From Thioalkalivibrio sp. (GTDB lineage: Bacteria; Pseudomonadota; Gammaproteobacteria; Ectothiorhodospirales; Ectothiorhodospiraceae), in NCBI GenBank assembly GCA_007116035.1, contig SKJG01000172.1:1-36977 (forward strand): a stretch of DNA of 36,977 nucleotides, read 5' to 3'. Made by a program: the position numbers and the translations under genes. Shown one piece after another: positions 36,196 to 36,977 of the stretch. Numbering within the stretch: position 1 is the stretch's first letter; every line of letters begins with the position of its first letter. The notes beneath the pieces are model-generated. The model made no database searches and was not told the DNA's origin. It saw only the letters and a list, made by a program, of their open reading frames with translations.

Positions 36196-36977
36196 ATGAG
36201 TGCTGAAACCATCGACGAACTCCTCTCTTCCCGGTCCGTATCGGAGGATCAGGCGGCTGTCGTGACGATGAGTCGCGACGACCTCGACACCACTTCGCGA
36301 GCGGATCTCCTCGCGCGTGCGGGTCGTTTGACGGCTGGTCTGCAGGATGCCGGTCTGGAGAAGGGGGATCGGGTCTTGATTCTCGCGCCCAACAGCGCGG
36401 ACTGGGTGGCATCGGCGCTGGGCGTGATGAATGCCGGCGCTGTGGTGGTGCCCCTGGATACGCAGATGCCGGGTGAGGATCTGGAACATGCGTTGTCGGA
36501 TTCCGAGCCGCGATTCGTCTTCACGACCTCCTCGCTGAAGGATCGTCTTCCCGATGAAATGGACGACGTGCGGATTTATCTATTCGACGCCGAGTCGGAT
36601 GCCTCGGACAGTTGGGTCGGCCTGCTCGCGGACGAACCGGCGTCGGCCGTGGCCGAGAAGGATGACGTGGCCGCGATCTTCTACACCTCCGGCACGACGG
36701 GACCACCGAAGGGGGTGCCGTTGACGCACAAGAACCTGAGCAGCAATGTCGAGGCTCTGTGCGCCCAGGAACTCGCGGACGACAGCGACCGGGTGCTGGT
36801 GCCCCTGCCGTTTCATCACGTCTACCCCTTCACTGTGGGTATCCTGATCCCGCTGACGCTGGGAACCCCGATCATTGTGCCCTTCTCGCTGGTGGGTCCG
36901 CAGATCGTCCGGGCCCTTCGCGAAGGCGAGGCCACGGTGATGCTGGGCGTACCGCGCCTCTACGAGGCCGTGTGGAA
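36196..36977 (+). CDS. AMP-forming acyl-CoA synthetase/ligase family protein, 3'-truncated by window
   Basis: The first 260 residues of an adenylate-forming enzyme (ANL superfamily). The phosphate-binding loop FYTSGTTGPPKGVPLTHKNL is at 162-181. Earlier hallmarks GLEKGDRVLILAPNSADWV (near 54-72) and GAVVVPLD (near 79-86) are present, and PLPFHHVYPFTVGILIPL fits the acyl-CoA-synthetase A5 region. GGAGG lies ten bases before the ATG. The frame is open to the window end, so the substrate-defining C-terminal half is not visible. It may be a long-chain acyl-CoA synthetase or a fused acyltransferase/ligase. The 120-base gap after the glucan cluster suggests a separate transcription unit. Confidence 0.9.
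   Translation, partial: MSAETIDELLSSRSVSEDQAAVVTMSRDDLDTTSRADLLARAGRLTAGLQDAGLEKGDRVLILAPNSADWVASALGVMNAGAVVVPLDTQMPGEDLEHALSDSEPRFVFTTSSLKDRLPDEMDDVRIYLFDAESDASDSWVGLLADEPASAVAEKDDVAAIFYTSGTTGPPKGVPLTHKNLSSNVEALCAQELADDSDRVLVPLPFHHVYPFTVGILIPLTLGTPIIVPFSLVGPQIVRALREGEATVMLGVPRLYEAVW

Overview
The window looks like a chromosomal stretch of a GC-rich sulfur-oxidising gammaproteobacterium. The clearest markers are a sulfur oxygenase reductase with all its known active-site residues, a Tat-exported high-potential iron-sulfur protein (HiPIP), and a persulfide-dioxygenase-like/rhodanese fusion. HiPIPs and bacterial sulfur oxygenase reductases together suggest an Ectothiorhodospiraceae, Thioalkalivibrio or Halothiobacillus type of organism. 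That placement is inference from gene content; no rRNA or other taxonomic marker is present. I found no tRNA, rRNA, CRISPR array, transposase or phage gene.

Region 1 (1-9233, minus strand) is one tightly packed operon. In transcription order it holds a TolC-type outer membrane factor, a periplasmic adaptor lipoprotein and an RND inner-membrane pump. Three separate genes follow that together make up bacterial LigD: the 3'-phosphoesterase, the ATP-dependent DNA ligase and the primase-polymerase. A four-helix membrane protein comes next, and then a membrane protein cut by the window edge that seems to carry a frameshift. Nearly every junction overlaps by 1-4 bases or is separated by 2 bases, so efflux and end-joining-type repair genes are translationally coupled. 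No Ku gene is visible.

Region 2 (9439-15134) is the sulfur block, also on the minus strand: sulfur oxygenase reductase and HiPIP, then an SLC13-type anion transporter with cytosolic RCK_C domains and the MBL/rhodanese protein. Two diverged, oppositely oriented copies of a REP-like element with terminal inverted repeats flank the transporter and MBL/rhodanese pair.

Region 3 (15390-19304) has two paralogous DUF2189 membrane proteins facing inward around a short-chain dehydrogenase and a SoxH-like MBL hydrolase. A strong hairpin separates the first convergent pair.

Region 4 (19915-36075, plus strand) is a trehalose/alpha-glucan cluster. It starts with a 1361-residue fusion of beta-phosphoglucomutase, trehalose-6-phosphatase and GH65 phosphorylase, the architecture of mycobacterial OtsB1. 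A small membrane protein, GlgB, GlgE, a TreS-maltokinase fusion and two different GH77 glucanotransferases follow. Read together, trehalose can be isomerised to maltose (TreS), phosphorylated (maltokinase), polymerised (GlgE), branched (GlgB) and remodelled (GH77), while the fusion protein can make trehalose from its phosphate or return it to glucose-6-phosphate. OtsA, GlgA and GlgC are not in the window.

Region 5 (36196-36977) is the start of an AMP-forming acyl-CoA synthetase-type gene, cut by the window edge.
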